Assembly (NCBI GenBank): GCA_012964275.1
Contig: DTUG01000179.1
Location: forward strand, 1-34,251
From: Fidelibacterota bacterium
GTDB taxonomy: Bacteria; Fidelibacterota; Marinisomatia; Marinisomatales; UBA1611
DNA: 34,251 bases
Direction: 5' to 3'
Numbering within the stretch: the first letter of the stretch is position 1; the number at the start of each line of letters is the position of its first letter. This document shows, one piece after another, positions 33,389 through 34,251 of this stretch. The notes under the pieces were generated by a model. The model searched no databases and was not told the origin of the DNA. It saw only the letters and a program-made list of their open reading frames with translations. The translations under genes and the position numbers were made by a program.

Positions 33389-34251
33389 TCATTGCGACCG
33401 TATAACCGCTAAGCCTCTTTCTATAATATCAGAATATTGTGTACCGGTTGAGATCATTTCCTTTAACTGATGGTGAATTTCCATTGCCTTTTTTGATAAG
33501 TGTTTTTCAGTTAGGATCATTTCATAGATCTCCATCAGGAGAAGCCAATCATTAGGGAAGGAATTGTTTAATTTTTCTAGTACAGGGATATATTCTTTTT
33601 TTTCAATGTTCTTTTCTCTCATTTCCCTGACCATGCTATATAATTCGTTCAAGGATTTGTTCTCTTCAGTCAGGTTTGATGATTGACTAATAGTATTCTC
33701 TTTTTGTTTTTTATTTTTATAGTATGCTGTCCAGTCTGCTGGACCGCCAAATACTGAAACGATCCTGCTCCCGCAGGCAAGATCATATACTCCCCATTCA
33801 GGTCGGAACAAGAATTGGTTATTCAGTGTTACACTACAATCTTCAAGCGAAATCAATAATGGCGTGGCATTATTATAGTGTGTCTTGATTACGATTCCTG
33901 AAATCTTGATACCATTGGAAAAATGAATACTCACCGCATTATCATCGAAAATTCCCAGCCCCTGCAAATCTGTGCGACTGAGTTGATGCAGTGATTTACC
34001 AACATTTGAAATTATACCAACCGGCGCTCCAAATCCATCTGAATGATAATCAACACTGTGCCCTGAGATTTCATTATCATTGTAAGAGAGTTGGACAGGC
34101 CCAGTATATTTGATATAGGCAAGCTCATTACTATCAATGATCATAAGATCGGATAAAACACCTGAGACTTGCAGCCCTGAATCATAAACCGCTGTAGTTA
34201 CGGTTTCTGCAGTTTTTGCTTTTTTTAGTCCTAGGATTCCCCCTGTTTTGT
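33389..34251 (-). CDS. C-terminal part of a probable long-form aromatic amino acid (phenylalanine) hydroxylase, runs off right edge
   Basis: The minus-strand frame is open from the window edge; the ATG at 34144 is internal because coding continues upstream with KTGGILGLKKAKTAETVTTA and DSGLQVSGVLSDL. About 286 residues are visible. They match, from memory, the C-terminal extension of the long bacterial phenylalanine 4-monooxygenases (Bacillus- and Bacteroidota-type, well over 500 residues): GPVQLSYNDNEISGHSVDYH, then SDGFGAPVGI, a second SNGIKISGIVI unit, LEDCSVTLNNQFLFRPEWGV and ACGSRIVSVFGGPADWTAYY. The last 100 residues are helical and charged. The pterin/iron catalytic domain would lie outside the window, so the call rests on the extension and on neighbours for Tyr and Trp breakdown. 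Confidence 0.62.
   Translation of the reverse strand, partial: KTGGILGLKKAKTAETVTTAVYDSGLQVSGVLSDLMIIDSNELAYIKYTGPVQLSYNDNEISGHSVDYHSDGFGAPVGIISNVGKSLHQLSRTDLQGLGIFDDNAVSIHFSNGIKISGIVIKTHYNNATPLLISLEDCSVTLNNQFLFRPEWGVYDLACGSRIVSVFGGPADWTAYYKNKKQKENTISQSSNLTEENKSLNELYSMVREMREKNIEKKEYIPVLEKLNNSFPNDWLLLMEIYEMILTEKHLSKKAMEIHHQLKEMISTGTQYSDIIERGLAVIRSQ

Noticed and set aside
1..34251. tRNA, rRNA, CRISPR array, insertion sequence or prophage
   Set aside because: Intergenic gaps are short and contain no cloverleaf-like segments, spaced repeats, terminal inverted repeats or transposase/phage genes.

Overview
The window looks like a chromosomal segment from an aerobic, Gram-negative, marine-type bacterium of the FCB group. 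Candidatus Marinimicrobia (SAR406) or a close relative is my best guess. The evidence is AT-rich, densely packed DNA; an outer-membrane TonB receptor with a carboxypeptidase-regulatory N-terminal domain; an LpxH-type lipid A enzyme; Big_5-type and HEAT-type lipoproteins; and many translationally coupled genes. The phylum is inferred from gene style, not from a marker gene. No rRNA, tRNA, CRISPR array, insertion sequence or prophage was seen, and no gene-free stretch exceeds 300 bases.

Layout. (1) 1-3891, minus strand: lpxH, a HEAT-repeat lipoprotein, a secreted carboxypeptidase-regulatory-domain protein, then the N-terminal part of a TonB-dependent receptor that leaves the left edge. (2) 4041-11368, plus strand: a very large exported protein (metalloprotease-like domain, beta-propeller, beta-barrel), radA, a tgt that has lost its zinc site, a Nudix hydrolase, a peroxiredoxin with an in-frame TGA at the peroxidatic cysteine (a predicted selenoprotein) and a small membrane protein. 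(3) 17749-11402, minus strand: a tyrosine-catabolic operon of an Lrp-type regulator, a PLP aminotransferase, 4-hydroxyphenylpyruvate dioxygenase (no canonical start codon), a fumarylacetoacetase-type hydrolase, homogentisate dioxygenase, a flavin reductase and a degenerate adenylate-forming-enzyme relative. (4) 17894-26675, plus strand: sfsA, an Ig-like lipoprotein, a mannose-1-phosphate guanylyltransferase, a small conserved protein, an EF-G paralogue, a HIT protein, a small membrane protein and a coupled sodium:solute symporter. (5) 26913-33366, plus strand: a tryptophan/kynurenine operon (tryptophan dioxygenase, RidA-type deaminase, 3-hydroxyanthranilate dioxygenase, ACMS decarboxylase, kynurenine formamidase, kynureninase, kynurenine monooxygenase). 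(6) At the right edge, on the minus strand, the C-terminal part of what looks like a long-form aromatic amino acid hydroxylase (phenylalanine to tyrosine).

Together regions 3, 5 and 6 form an island for oxidative catabolism of Phe, Tyr and Trp, with six predicted oxygenases. Two pathway steps are not in the window: maleylacetoacetate isomerase and 2-aminomuconate-semialdehyde dehydrogenase. The symporter next to the kynurenine operon could feed it, but that is only inferred from position.

The most interesting items are the Sec-peroxiredoxin with a visible bacterial-type SECIS hairpin, the zinc-ligand-less Tgt, the apparent AUC start of the HPPD gene, the pseudo-synthetase closing the tyrosine operon, and an unusual inverted repeat plus seven-codon ORF ahead of the tryptophan dioxygenase gene.
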